In this document: one piece after another, positions 47,053-56,379 of the stretch | Numbering within the stretch: the first letter of the stretch is position 1 | Layout: each line of letters starts with the position of its first letter | NCBI RefSeq assembly: GCF_000375585.1 | Contig: NZ_AQWP01000011.1 | Coordinates: 62,001 to 126,000, forward strand | Direction: 5' to 3' | Length of the DNA: 64,000 nt | Source: Sinorhizobium meliloti 4H41 | Lineage (GTDB): Bacteria > Pseudomonadota > Alphaproteobacteria > Rhizobiales > Rhizobiaceae | The notes under the pieces: model-generated | The model's database searches: none | Told to the model about the DNA's origin: nothing | The model's input: the letters and a program-made list of their open reading frames with translations, nothing else | Position numbers and translations under genes: made by a program

Positions 47053-47587
47053 GAAGATAGCCGCAAGGAGCATGATGGGCTTGTTGCGAACACAATCTGC
47101 CCCTATATGTCTGCCCATCGGCCTTGCTGGCGAGCGTCTGAGGATGTTCCCGGGGCCGCAAGTCGCTTGAGACTTTGACCACGGATGTACTGGCACTGGA
47201 ATTGAAGCGATGTGAGGAAGGTCGGGTTTGCCCGGCCTTTTTTGTTGCCTGGCGAGCAGGCACAACATCACTTCCGAATTGCGGATCCGCGGCAGGAGGA
47301 AATCGGTATTGCGGGAAATTCCTGCTCGGCAGCCCAAAGCGGTGACGTCCGGCGCTGTTGTCTCATGTCCGCGACATGATGCGTGACGACTGTTCCAGGG
47401 CCAAAATATTCAAGGAACCCGCGGTACAGCCATTTGAACCGCCGCCGGCAGCGCCAATATCGGTCGGTCTTCAAGCACTCGGTAAACCTTATGTCCAAAG
47501 AGCTGTGCCTCCATTCCGAGCGAGGTTCTTGTGCCCGTCATTAGGTGAGCGCAAACTGTCTTCCACCCACCGGTTTCGGGAGATCAG
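47053..47587. other. Intergenic stretch with an intrinsic terminator
   Basis: 535 bases without a recognisable gene. The only clear element is the terminator at 47220-47243. The DNA before it (47050-47220) could hold the end of the esterase transcript or a small RNA. The DNA after it up to 47587 shows short unassigned frames. Confidence 0.45.
47220..47243 (+). terminator. Rho-independent terminator
   Basis: GGTCGGG-TTTG-CCCGGCC followed by TTTTTT. The seven-base GC-rich stem has one G-T pair. It lies 168 bases downstream of the esterase stop. Confidence 0.85.
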
Positions 47588-48415
47588 ATGATGACCTACA
47601 AAACCCTTCTCCTTGTGGTTGGTGTCAACCAGTTCGAAGGTGATCTTCGGGCAGCTGCGGATCTTTGCTCTGCGCACAATGTGCACCTCACAGTTATGCC
47701 CGCGGCAATGGCAACGCTGCCTCCGATCAGAGACTTTGCGGCTGTTTCATGGGATTACGACAGGACCAGTCACGTAGAGGAACTCGGCCAGGCGATCGAG
47801 CGAGCTCGGGAAACTCTTAACAACACCGGCATTTCCTTCGATGTCCTCGGAAGATACGCAGATTCGATGCGGATAGAACACGATCTCGGAGAATGTGCTC
47901 GATATTCCGACATCACTTTAATCGGTCCAAGCCTGAGAGCGGATAAACGTCTGCGGCGCCTCATGATAGAAGGTGCCCTCTTCCATTCGGCGCGCCCGAT
48001 CCTCCTTGCGCCCGATCTCCGATCAGCAAACTTGAAACCGAGGAAGATTCTTCTGGCGTGGAACTCCAGCGTCGAAGCCGTGCGGGCCGCACGAGAAGGG
48101 CTGGAGATGATGAGAGGTGCCGACGGCGTGAAAGTTGTCCTGGTCGAGTCTCGAGCGGTCGCGGCGGCAACCGAAGAATCGGGCGATCACATCGCTTCCT
48201 ATCTGGCTCGCCACGGCATCACGGTGACGATCGATCGGCTTCGAGGTGCCGGACGTCGGGTCGAAGACGTCCTCAACGAGCATGCGGTCGAAACGTCGGC
48301 CGATCTGATCGTCATGGGCGCGTACGGGCATTCGCGTGTTCGCGAAAAGGTCTTCGGCGGCGTTACTCAAGCGATGATCGACGCACAGGTTGTGCCCGTG
48401 ATGATGGTTCGATGA
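47588..48415 (+). CDS. Universal stress protein (two UspA domains)
   Basis: 275 residues in two UspA-like halves (~1-140 and ~150-275). The second half keeps the ATP-binding signature GAYGHSRVREKVFGGVT; the first has the weaker TLIGPSLRADKRLRRLMIEG. Tandem Usp proteins help cells survive stress and hypoxia. An ATG follows directly at 47591. It is 319 bases before terC. Confidence 0.88.
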   Translation: MMTYKTLLLVVGVNQFEGDLRAAADLCSAHNVHLTVMPAAMATLPPIRDFAAVSWDYDRTSHVEELGQAIERARETLNNTGISFDVLGRYADSMRIEHDLGECARYSDITLIGPSLRADKRLRRLMIEGALFHSARPILLAPDLRSANLKPRKILLAWNSSVEAVRAAREGLEMMRGADGVKVVLVESRAVAAATEESGDHIASYLARHGITVTIDRLRGAGRRVEDVLNEHAVETSADLIVMGAYGHSRVREKVFGGVTQAMIDAQVVPVMMVR

Positions 48416-48734
48416 TTTTGACCCTGCACAGCTCCGGAATTGGTCGGGCTGTCGTCGCGACAAGGTCCAATCCCTCTGCGAGGGGCAAACAGGAAGACCA
48501 GTTGACGCCGATACGCGCCCGTACACTTATCGGAGGAATTGACTAGCTTACCGGAAATCCTATCCTATCGGTGCCAGACCGGGCCCCTCTGGCGGTCGTA
48601 GAGCGATCGCGATGTCGGACTGGAGGATTGTGGGCGTGAGCGCACATTTTGCCCCCGCTTAGGCGGTGGTGCTTCTCCACCCGCAATCCTTTCATAGCAC
48701 GCGATTAAGTCTCGGCGGTGAAAGGAGCGGCCCT
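48416..48734. other. Intergenic leader before terC
   Basis: No gene. GC-rich stretches can fold (for example GGGCGTGAGCGCACATTTTG then CCC, and GGCGGTGGTGCTTCTCCACC), so a structured leader is possible, but I do not recognise a known riboswitch. The terC ribosome site AAGGAG lies at its end. Confidence 0.4.
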
Positions 48735-49772
48735 TTGAACTCCCTTTCCATTGAGTTTGCGGGACAGACGGTTTGGCTCTGGCTTGGCTTCCTAAGCCTT
48801 ATTGGCTGCTTATTGTGGATTGATCTCGGCATCGTCAACCGAAGGGACCAAGTCATCTCGCCTAAAAAGAGCGCGCTGATGTGGGCCAGTTTTGCCACAT
48901 TGGCCGTGCTGTTCGGACTGTATGTCGGCCTCCTGTATGAGCCAGATCCGCAGTATTACGAGATTCCCGCCGATCTAAACCGCCAGGCGGTCATCCAATA
49001 CTTCACCGGCTATCTCCTCGAAACGGCGCTGGCGTTCGACAACATCTTCGTCATTTCGTTGATCTTCACCCATTTTTGCATCCCTCGCGAATATCAGCAC
49101 CGTGTGCTGTTCTGGGGGATCATAGGAGCGATCGTGTTTCGCGGGATTTTCATCTCGCTTGGCGCCGCGGTCGTGAATTCGTGGACGTGGGTGCTCTACG
49201 TCTTCGGGGTTTTCCTTATCTACACTGGCTGGAAGATGATCACCGGACGCGATGCGGAGTTCACGCTTGAGGACAACAGAATTCTGGCCTTCGCCCGCCG
49301 ACACCTGCGGGTGACAGACCAACTGTACGGCCACCATTTCTTCCTGCGCCTCCCGCATCCCGCGACCGGACACGCGACGCTCTACGCGACACCGCTCTTT
49401 CTAGCGCTGGCGATGGTGGAAACCGCCGATATCGTGTTCGCCGTCGATTCTGTCCCCGCAATCTTTGCGGTCACGCGTGATCCCTTCATCGTCTACACCT
49501 CCAACGTATTCGCCATCCTGGGCTTGCGTTCCATGTACTTCATGCTCGCCGCAGCGGCGGCGCATTTCAAATACCTGAAGTACGGCCTCTCACTCGTGCT
49601 CGTTTTGATCGGAGCAAAGATCATCTGGAATTTTGGCCTCTCGAAAGAACTCGGCTGGGTGCCTTACCTCGCGCCACAGTGGGCATTGCTTGTGACCCTG
49701 CTCGTGATCGGGGGGGCCATCGCCTATTCCGTGCTCCGAACCCGCAGTTCTCGTATGACGCACAGGGGGTGA
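48735..49772 (+). CDS. TerC/Alx-family membrane protein
   Basis: 345 residues from TTG 48735 (AAGGAG eight bases upstream); the frame is open to 48666, but that part is not membrane-like. About eight to nine membrane segments are visible, with the paired acidic motifs LLETALAFDNIFVISLIF and MVETADIVFAVDSVPAIFAV that define TerC. Relatives such as Alx and TerC are implicated in metal (manganese) export and tellurite resistance. It stands between a universal stress protein and a phosphatase gene, which suggests a stress-related setting. Confidence 0.9.
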   Translation: MNSLSIEFAGQTVWLWLGFLSLIGCLLWIDLGIVNRRDQVISPKKSALMWASFATLAVLFGLYVGLLYEPDPQYYEIPADLNRQAVIQYFTGYLLETALAFDNIFVISLIFTHFCIPREYQHRVLFWGIIGAIVFRGIFISLGAAVVNSWTWVLYVFGVFLIYTGWKMITGRDAEFTLEDNRILAFARRHLRVTDQLYGHHFFLRLPHPATGHATLYATPLFLALAMVETADIVFAVDSVPAIFAVTRDPFIVYTSNVFAILGLRSMYFMLAAAAAHFKYLKYGLSLVLVLIGAKIIWNFGLSKELGWVPYLAPQWALLVTLLVIGGAIAYSVLRTRSSRMTHRG

Positions 49773-50038
49773 AGCGCCGGGCTGCCGGTGATGCTTACTG
49801 TGAGCATGTAACACCAGACGGTGGAGGGCGCTGCCAAGCCAAGTCCCACAGACTTGTCAGTATTTGGACAGGTCCCAGGAGATATTGCTCCCCCAATCAT
49901 GAATCCGACGGCAATCACGGATGATAAGAGGCCGACCGGAACTCGCCGTTACGGCGGCAGAAAACGCGCCTGGCGCTCCAGGCGGAAAGCCAGGTGTGCT
50001 GACTTCGCCCACTTTCGTGTGCAACAACAGGGTTGAAT

Positions 50039-50602
50039 ATGAACAGATTCTTGAAGGCAGTCGCAGGCTCGGCCGGCGCAACCGCGCTGATTTTTGGCGC
50101 TTATCTGGGTGCTCTCCAACTCACCGGCAATTTCCACGAGGTGCTGCCGGCGGAGCTCTACCGCTCGGCACAGCCTTCGGCCGCGGACGTCGCGAGCTAT
50201 GCACGGCAATACGGCATCAAATCCATCGTGAATCTCCGGGGCGAGAGCAGCGAAGACTGGTATCTGCGGGAGGTCGATGCCGCCAACCGAGACGGCATCG
50301 CTCATTTTGATTTCCGATTGTCGGCTTCGAAACGGGTGTCGCTGCGGCAGGCGCGGCAGCTGATCGCGTTGCTGCAAACCGCACCTAAGCCGATACTCAT
50401 CCATTGCCAAGCCGGCGCTGATAGAACGGGGTTGGCCGCGATGCTCTACCTTCAGCAGATCGCTGGCATTGATGAAGAGATCGCGGAGCGGCAGCTGTCG
50501 GTCCGCTACGGTCACATCGGCCTTCCTTACATTTCTGCAGCCTTTGCCATGGATGAAAGCTGGGAAATCTTCGAAGAAGTCCTCTTCGGTCTGACGAGTT
50601 GA
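50039..50602 (+). CDS. Dual-specificity/tyrosine phosphatase-like protein
   Basis: 187 residues from ATG 50039. An N-terminal hydrophobic segment (~9-28) anchors or exports it. The phosphatase signature is HCQAGADRTG (Cys123, Arg129), with upstream LYRSAQP and SIVNLRGE typical of the bacterial DSP subgroup. The substrate could be a phosphoprotein or phosphoinositide, unknown here. Confidence 0.9.
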   Translation: MNRFLKAVAGSAGATALIFGAYLGALQLTGNFHEVLPAELYRSAQPSAADVASYARQYGIKSIVNLRGESSEDWYLREVDAANRDGIAHFDFRLSASKRVSLRQARQLIALLQTAPKPILIHCQAGADRTGLAAMLYLQQIAGIDEEIAERQLSVRYGHIGLPYISAAFAMDESWEIFEEVLFGLTS

Positions 50603-50786
50603 GTGCTCTGGGTCGCGCCCACTTCGCAGTCGCCCCGCAAGGATTGCCGCGGGCTTGCGTCCACCGGCTGACACGATCAGGACTTGCGAGTGTCGTCCAA
50701 CCGCGCCATGCTCGGTTCCGACGAGCTCCGTGATCCGGTGGATATCGAGCACGTCGGAAATCGTACCGGAACCGGGAGGTTAAGCC

Positions 50787-51104
50787 GTGAGCATAAGAAA
50801 TCGCCAGGAAGGCTTCGAAAAAAAGTTCGCGATGGACGAGGAAACCAAGTTCAAGGCCATGGCCCGGCGCAACAAATTGTTCGGCCTGTGGGCCGCCGAA
50901 AAGCTCGGCAAAACGGGCACGGATGCCGACACCTATGCCAAGGAGGTGGTGCAGGCAGATTTCGAAGAGGTAGGAGACAATGATGTGTTCCGCAAGGTGC
51001 GCACCGATTTCGATGTGGCCGGCGTAGTCCTCTCAGATACTCAGATCCGCAGCATCATGGATGAACTGCTCGCCGCTGCAGTCGAGCAGATCAAGAACAA
51101 CTGA
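50787..51104 (+). CDS. DUF1476 protein (F1-ATPase zeta-subunit family)
   Basis: 105 residues from GTG 50787 (GGGAGG upstream). The family pattern is clear: MSIRNRQEGFEKKFAMDEET, KFKAMARRNKLFGLWAAEKL, and AYAKEVV-like TYAKEVVQADFEEVGDNDVF. In Paracoccus the zeta subunit inhibits the F1 ATPase. Alphaproteobacteria normally carry it on the chromosome, so this is likely an extra, plasmid-borne copy. Confidence 0.88.
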   Translation: MSIRNRQEGFEKKFAMDEETKFKAMARRNKLFGLWAAEKLGKTGTDADTYAKEVVQADFEEVGDNDVFRKVRTDFDVAGVVLSDTQIRSIMDELLAAAVEQIKNN

Positions 51105-51182
51105 GCAACGCTTAACCCGACAAAATCCCCCCGGGGCACGAACAGCAGCGCCGTTCCTGCAGCGAGGCAGGAGGAGAAAATA

Positions 51183-51488
51183 ATGGCCGAACCAAACCCC
51201 TGGCGACACATGGCAAGCGCGCCGAAAGACGGCAGTCGGATTCTGGTCACGATCCGCCCGTCCGAGCAGGGGGCGGCAGAAGTTGACCTCGTATATTGGT
51301 CGAATGGCGATCAGTTCGGTGCAGATGGCTGGCGCGCCTCTGATTCCTCGCCCGGCCGCATCATCGAATACGCCGAGCCGGAATTGAAGTGTTGGATGCC
51401 GATGCCCTCGGCCAATCTCGATCGCACCTCGATGCCCGCACCCTGGGAAGGCGAAGACGAGAGAGAGCTCGACGGATCAGGGATTTAA
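51183..51488 (+). CDS. Hypothetical protein, DUF551-like
   Basis: 101 residues; GGAGGAGAAAATA precedes the ATG. WRHMASAPKDGSRILVTI near the start and CWMPMPSA near the end recall small phage-type DUF551 proteins (W..I...P.DG..VL ... W.PLP). Function unknown. Confidence 0.6.
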   Translation: MAEPNPWRHMASAPKDGSRILVTIRPSEQGAAEVDLVYWSNGDQFGADGWRASDSSPGRIIEYAEPELKCWMPMPSANLDRTSMPAPWEGEDERELDGSGI

Positions 51489-52022
51489 GGATTAGCGCTG
51501 CCATGTTGCGGAGACTATACGCAGGGGTGGCGAAATCCGGTTGAGCTATCCACTCTTAGGGAAAGCAAGGGTGGGCCTCTTGTCCGCTCATGGCGCACAC
51601 GTGCCGTTGGACAGCTAGTGACCTGACGTCGTTCCATCAGACGATCAGCAGTCGGCATCATGCCCCGTCCGGACGTCGACTCCTATCCCTCGCCTTGAAG
51701 TGCGGGCGGCAATGCCGCCGATGAAGAGGGCCCCGGCCGCGCCGTGTCCGGGAGCCTCAATATGTAGCCGCCTCAACCCGCTACCTTTCGTCTCCCGATT
51801 TCGGCATCAAGTGCGCCACCTGTGCCGCTGACGGCGACACCTGAAGGGACCGGGTTGGGCTCCAAGTCGACCTTCGCCCAGGTAACTGGGCGACTGTCAC
51901 CACCTCAGCCAGCGGCCTAGAAGCAGTCCGGTGGATTGAGAGCAAGCTGAGGCGTCCAGCGGTGGTAGCGTCAAGGACCTGCGGCTGTTTTAGTGAGGCG
52001 CATCATCGCGGCCGATTCCAGG
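51489..52022. other. Intergenic stretch with one dispersed repeat
   Basis: No recognisable gene. It holds the second copy of the 85-bp repeat (51585-51670). Other bases show no terminator or RNA gene. Confidence 0.5.
51585..51670 (+). repeat. Dispersed 85-bp repeat, copy 2
   Basis: Shares CTAGTGACCTGACGTCGTTC, AGACGATCAG and GTCGGCATCATG with copy 1 at 44941-45025, in the same order and orientation. The flanks differ, so the repeat unit is about 85 bases. Confidence 0.75.
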
Positions 52023-53207
52023 TTATTGTCTGCCGTTGAAGGTGAGCGCCAGCAGCGCTGCCGCGATGGCGATCGCTGTGACAAGGGCGGAAACCATTGG
52101 CCAGCCGAATGCGCCGGCAATGCCGGCGGCGGTGGCTGGGCCGATGATCAGACCAAGGTTATTGCCCTGCATAGCGAAGCCAATAGTGACCCCGACGAGT
52201 TCTGGACGTGGAGCTTTGCGCGGCGCGCTATCAAAGATCACGACGGGAATCAGCCCGCCGACCAAGGAGAAGACGACGCAGAGAGCATAGGCAGCAACGG
52301 CCCAAAGAACTTGGCTGAAGACACCGACCCCGCAAAGGGCCATGGTGCAGAAGCTGAAGAGCAGCAGTTGTGCCGCCGGGAAGCCGCGGGCGAGCAACCG
52401 CCCGCACACGAGATTACCAACGCCGCCCGCCGCTATTGCCAGCGCGCTCAGCATGCTCGCCGCCTCGTTGCTGATCCCGAGGCGCTGAGAAAGGAGCGAC
52501 GGCAGAAAGCCGAATACGGCGAAGTAGGCGGCTGAGAACGCCGCAAACAACCCTCCCAATACCCAAGGCCCCTTCGAAACAAGTGCCTCGCCGATATCCT
52601 GACGGATATTCCGGTGTGGTCGAGAATGGGTGTCCGGCAGGCGCAGGCTCCACCCGAGAAGCAACGCAAACCCGACGAGGGTTGCAGCGTTCAAGAGCCA
52701 GAAACCACGCCAGGTTAGGAGGCTCAGCAGAGGCGCGGCCAGCATGATCACCGTAATGCCGATCGGCATGAAGGTTGCCCAGAGAGCCATGGCCCTGTCG
52801 CGGATATGATTTGGTGCTGCTGCGGTGATCAGAGCGGGTGCCGCAACGACTACGCAGAGGAAGCCTAGGCCTTCGACAACCCTTGTCGCGAGCAGCGTGA
52901 CGGCGCTCGCCGATACTGCTCCGAGCGCCGAACCCGCCGCCTGCAGAAGGAGGCCGGCGACGGCCATTCGTTTGGCGCCGATGCGGTCGACAGCCAGTCC
53001 GATCGGTGCACCGACCAAGGCGCCAGTAACAGCGAAGATCGAGATGAGCCACGATGCCGTGGCGAGGCTGAGTGCCAGGTCCGCCTGCACAGCCGCAAGC
53101 GCCATCGGTGCCTTGCCGACCTGGAAGGCGGACACCACGCCCGCGCCTACGACAAGGACGATCCTGGGCCAGGCTGATCCGACCGCTGCGAACGGGGGCA
53201 TGTTCAA
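52023..53207 (-). CDS. MFS transporter
   Basis: 394 residues with about 12 hydrophobic segments. The loop 2-3 motif is [20 protein letters not shown] (consensus G...DR.G.R). Likely a small-molecule exporter of the CynX/NimT-like group. ATG 53207 overlaps the wrbA stop (ATGA), so it is co-translated with a quinone reductase and both are probably controlled by the divergent LysR. Confidence 0.9.
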   Translation of the reverse strand: MNMPPFAAVGSAWPRIVLVVGAGVVSAFQVGKAPMALAAVQADLALSLATASWLISIFAVTGALVGAPIGLAVDRIGAKRMAVAGLLLQAAGSALGAVSASAVTLLATRVVEGLGFLCVVVAAPALITAAAPNHIRDRAMALWATFMPIGITVIMLAAPLLSLLTWRGFWLLNAATLVGFALLLGWSLRLPDTHSRPHRNIRQDIGEALVSKGPWVLGGLFAAFSAAYFAVFGFLPSLLSQRLGISNEAASMLSALAIAAGGVGNLVCGRLLARGFPAAQLLLFSFCTMALCGVGVFSQVLWAVAAYALCVVFSLVGGLIPVVIFDSAPRKAPRPELVGVTIGFAMQGNNLGLIIGPATAAGIAGAFGWPMVSALVTAIAIAAALLALTFNGRQ

Positions 53208-53842
53208 CGGACCAGCTCCGGCAGGCGCTGTCTGTGACCCAGCGTGATGGCAGCCGCGATCTCGGCCACATGTCTGCCTTGAAACCGGGCGCCGTCCAGT
53301 TCGTTGGCGCTGGGGCTTCTATCGCCGTGGTTTTCGTCCTCTGCCAGCGTGGAAGCGCCGTAGGGCGAACCGCCGGTGATCTCGTCCATGCGCATCTGGC
53401 CTTTGAAGCTGTACGGCAAGCCCACGATAACCATGCCGAGATGCAGCATGACGATGTGCGTAGACAGGATCGTCGACTCCTGCCCGCCGTGCTGGCTGCC
53501 CGTCGAGGTGAAGACGCTGCCCACTTTACCGACGAGCTTGTCCTCGGCCCAAAGGCCGCCGGTCTGGTCGAGAAAGTTCTTCATCTGGCTCGCCATGTTG
53601 CCGTGGCGGGTTGGCGTGCCGATGATGATCGCATCGTAATCGGCAAGCTCGGCGACGGTCGCAACAGGGGCGTCCTGGTCGAGCCGGTACCCTGACCTCC
53701 TGGCAACCGCCTCCGGCACGAGCTCCGGCACGCGCTTGAGCGCCACGGTGGCGCCCGCCTGTCCGGCGCCTTCCGCGACAGCCTTCGCCATCGCTTCGAC
53801 GTGGCCGTAGGAGGAATAGTAGAGCACGAGCACCTTGGTCAT
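53204..53842 (-). CDS. wrbA: NAD(P)H:quinone oxidoreductase, WrbA type
   Basis: 212 residues from ATG 53842; the frame extends upstream without family match. Flavodoxin fold: [20 protein letters not shown] (FMN phosphate loop), [37 protein letters not shown] and GLPYSF are hallmark WrbA segments. It reduces quinones with two electrons and limits redox stress. Confidence 0.94.
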   Translation of the reverse strand: MTKVLVLYYSSYGHVEAMAKAVAEGAGQAGATVALKRVPELVPEAVARRSGYRLDQDAPVATVAELADYDAIIIGTPTRHGNMASQMKNFLDQTGGLWAEDKLVGKVGSVFTSTGSQHGGQESTILSTHIVMLHLGMVIVGLPYSFKGQMRMDEITGGSPYGASTLAEDENHGDRSPSANELDGARFQGRHVAEIAAAITLGHRQRLPELVR

Positions 53843-53998
53843 CTGTCCTGATCCTTGCTTTGCACTGGGTGACACGAACGCGGGGGCGTTGCCGCGGTGC
53901 CGGTCAGCGCTGGTTGTTTTTTTCAACCAATAGATGACATGGGAAATCGATCAGGATAATTGAGAAAGGATCGTTCAAGTCGATCGATGGAATAGATC

Positions 53999-54988
53999 AT
54001 GCTGGATGCTCTTACGCTCGACCAAATGCGTATCTTCGTCGCCATCGCGGAGACGGGCAGTTTCCGCGCGGCCGCTGCGCGCCTTTCCCGCGTCCAGTCG
54101 GCGGTAAGCCACGCTATAGCGAATCTGGAGGCGGAGCTCGGGCTCAGTCTCTTCGACCGCTCCGGACATCGCCCGGTGCTGACGCCAGAGGGCCGTTCGT
54201 TGCTCAGTGACGCACGCGCGATCCTCCTCAAGGCCGATACGATGCGGGCGCGGGCGCGGGGCCTTGGTGAAGGAGTGGAACTTGGCTTGACAATCGCGCT
54301 CGATCCACAGTTCCCGCTCTGGCTCGCTGGTGCGGCGCTGAGGGAACTGCATGAGGCTTATCCCTCCGTTGCGGTGCGGGTGCTTACTGCATCGCTCGGA
54401 GAAGCGGTGCATGCGCTCAGGGAACGTCGTTGCGTGTTGGCGATCAGTGGCATCGACATTCCTGATCCACGTATCCAGCGACGGTCACTCGCATTTGTCA
54501 CGCGCGCGGCAGTCGTCTCCCCGAACCACCCGCTTGGGCTTCGGGCTGCGGCAGGTGATCCGATCACGGCAGCGGACTTGGCCGATCATGTGCAGATCGT
54601 CGCAGAAGACCCCTCCCCACTTACGCAGGGCCGTGACTTCAATGTCCTCTCCCCGGGAACCTGGCGGGTCGGTGACAACATGACGAAGCATGCGCTGATC
54701 CGCGCCGGTATCGGCTGGGGAAACCTGCCGCTCTGGCTGGCGGAGCGAGACCTGGCGGAAGGTCGGCTCGTGCGGGTACCCGCCGCTGAATTCGGCCCGC
54801 AAGGCGAAACGCTGACACCCGCCTTCCTGATGCACAGCACCGATGAGCATCTCGGTCCCGCGGCACGTGCATTTTGCGACGCGCTGTTGCGGATGTCCGA
54901 CCTGCCACAGGGTGATGTTGCAGGTCTTGGCGATCAGGCTGCCTGCTGCAGGACAAGCGCGGCCTGGCGTTTCTCGTCGGGCGAGTGA
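53999..54988 (+). CDS. LysR-family regulator
   Basis: 329 residues. HTH: FVAIAETGSFRAAAARLSRV then QSAVSHAIANLEAELGLSLF (~12-50). Effector domain ~90-300. It is divergent from wrbA/MFS with a 156-base gap containing their promoters. The last ~30 residues (after LRMSD) are unlike the family and run into an IS66 remnant, so the C-terminus may have been replaced. Confidence 0.9.
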   Translation: MLDALTLDQMRIFVAIAETGSFRAAAARLSRVQSAVSHAIANLEAELGLSLFDRSGHRPVLTPEGRSLLSDARAILLKADTMRARARGLGEGVELGLTIALDPQFPLWLAGAALRELHEAYPSVAVRVLTASLGEAVHALRERRCVLAISGIDIPDPRIQRRSLAFVTRAAVVSPNHPLGLRAAAGDPITAADLADHVQIVAEDPSPLTQGRDFNVLSPGTWRVGDNMTKHALIRAGIGWGNLPLWLAERDLAEGRLVRVPAAEFGPQGETLTPAFLMHSTDEHLGPAARAFCDALLRMSDLPQGDVAGLGDQAACCRTSAAWRFSSGE

Positions 54989-55206
54989 TCGCAGCAAGCA
55001 TTGGCATCGCTCGAAGTGAAGCCGGCAGCGACGGATACAGCCTCAGCCTGCGCCATGATCTCAGTCTGATGCTGACCTGCCGCGCCCGTGGTATCGAGCC
55101 ACTAGCCTGGCTGCGCTACACCCTGACAGAGCTACCCCAGCGCGTTGTCGATACAGGCCTTGACGATCTGTTGCCGTTCAACTTCCTTAAGACGTCCGAC
55201 ACGTAA
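54985..55206 (+). pseudogene. IS66-type transposase C-terminal remnant
   Basis: The frame from 54985 shows TCRARGIEPLAWLRYTLTEL and LLPFNFLKTSDT, the terminal block of IS66 transposases. Only ~50 recognisable residues remain out of about 500, without the DDE core. Confidence 0.7.
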
Positions 55207-55357
55207 CCAAAGCCGCATATCGCGGCGACCTTGCGTATCGCAGGCGTCAACGTGAAGCGAAAATTGCGCTTACCGAACGAACTGCCGACCCGTGATATTG
55301 CCCACCACGCCCACTCATTCGATCTTTGGGATGAATTGAAGATGCTGTTGTGTTCCT

Positions 55358-55376
55358 GCTTGCGTAATCAGCAAGC
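55358..55376. promoter_or_regulatory. Inverted repeat before hicAB
   Basis: GCTTGC-N7-GCAAGC, 17 bases before the hicA ATG. A TATATT that could be a -10 box lies between the repeat and the start. HicB proteins repress their own operon, so this may be the operator. Confidence 0.5.
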
Positions 55377-55392
55377 GTCTATATTTGCTAGC

Positions 55393-55646
55393 ATGAACAG
55401 CAAGCAGAAAAAGACCCTCGCGGCCATATTCAAGGACCCGGCCTCGGGAACCATTGAATGGGCCGCTATAGAGAACCTGCTTGTGGCTGCCGGAGCGGAC
55501 GTCATTGAGGGGAACGGTTCGCGCGTTGAGTTGAAAAAGACGGCATCATTGCGAGCTTCCATCGACCTCATCCGGACAAGGAAGCAAAGCGTTATCAGGT
55601 GCGCGATGCTCGCGAGTTCCTGATGCAGATTGGAGTAACACCATGA
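55393..55646 (+). pseudogene. hicA: HicA-type toxin with a one-base frameshift
   Basis: From ATG 55393: MNSKQKKTLAAIFKDPASGT then IEWAAIENLLVAAGADVIEG, a typical HicA start. At the A run near 55533-55538 the frame must change to read IASFHRPHPDKEAKRYQVRD then AREFLMQIGVTP, with the catalytic His in the FHRPHP segment. Adding a single A would restore an 84-residue protein whose stop overlaps hicB (ATGA). HicA cleaves mRNA. As read, the toxin is inactive unless the frameshift is a sequencing error or is bypassed. Confidence 0.8.
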
Positions 55647-55999
55647 ACACCATGACCTATAACGGGTATCACGCTCGCATCGAATTCGACGCTGAGGACG
55701 AAGTGTTTTTCGGCAGGATTGCAGGTATCTCCGATGTAATCGGCTTTCACGGTGACAGTGTCGCTGAACTCAAGAAAGCCTTCCATGAGGCCGTGGATGA
55801 CTACCTCGAGACCTGCAGGAAAAACGGCAAAGAGCCTCAGCGACCTTATTCCGGGAAGATGATGTTTCGTGTCGCTCCCGAAGTCCATCGCCGAGCAGCT
55901 CTTGCTGCTGAGCTTTCGGGAAAGAGTCTCAACCAGTGGGCAGAAGAGGTGCTGGAAGAAGCCGCCGACCATTTTGCCGAGGCGCGCCTGTCGGCGTAG
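55643..55999 (+). CDS. hicB: HicB-type antitoxin
   Basis: 118 residues. N-terminal HicB fold (MTYNGYHARIEFDAEDEVFF then GRIAGISDVIGFHGDSVAEL) and a C-terminal ribbon-helix-helix (VAPEVHRRAALAAELSGKSL then NQWAEEVLEEA). It binds HicA and represses the operon. Intact, in contrast to its partner. Confidence 0.92.
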   Translation: MNTMTYNGYHARIEFDAEDEVFFGRIAGISDVIGFHGDSVAELKKAFHEAVDDYLETCRKNGKEPQRPYSGKMMFRVAPEVHRRAALAAELSGKSLNQWAEEVLEEAADHFAEARLSA

Positions 56000-56247
56000 T
56001 GCCGTTGCGGCCATCATAGTTCCCGGCTTCGGGCGAGTCTCAGACCTCCACACCGCGCCTCGGATGTTTGCTTCTCTCATATCCGCCTTAGTAGCATGAG
56101 GTCCGCCTCCGGCCCATGGACGAAGCCGCTCGCGCGGCGCTGGTGCCCCGTGGTGAGGGTGCAGCAATGATCTGAACGCCGTGCATTTGCGGCTTTGCCG
56201 TCCTGGCTGACGATTGGGTGTTCTCAATCTTCAGACAGGAGGTTGCC

Positions 56248-56314
56248 ATGACGGAGGAGAGGACCACCCCGCTGCGCGAGCGAATGATCGAAGACATGCG
56301 CATCCGTGGGCTGG
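56248..56314 (+). pseudogene. N-terminal stub of an IS91-associated tyrosine recombinase
   Basis: MTEERTTPLRERMIEDMRIR plus GL is the usual start of the tyrosine recombinase that accompanies IS91-type transposases; AGGAGG precedes it. At about 56315 the match ends and DNA that resembles an IS21 left end begins (TGTCGATACCGG). The C-terminal half of this recombinase reappears at about 56766. Confidence 0.65.
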
Positions 56315-56379
56315 TGTCGATACCGGAACAATACTCCCCAAATGTGCCGTTTGAATCTTCCCCAGTTTGCGCCGTAACC

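Noticed and set aside
48545-48734. yybP-ykoY manganese riboswitch before terC
   Set aside because: The conserved loop sequences were not found; only general GC-rich hairpins are visible.
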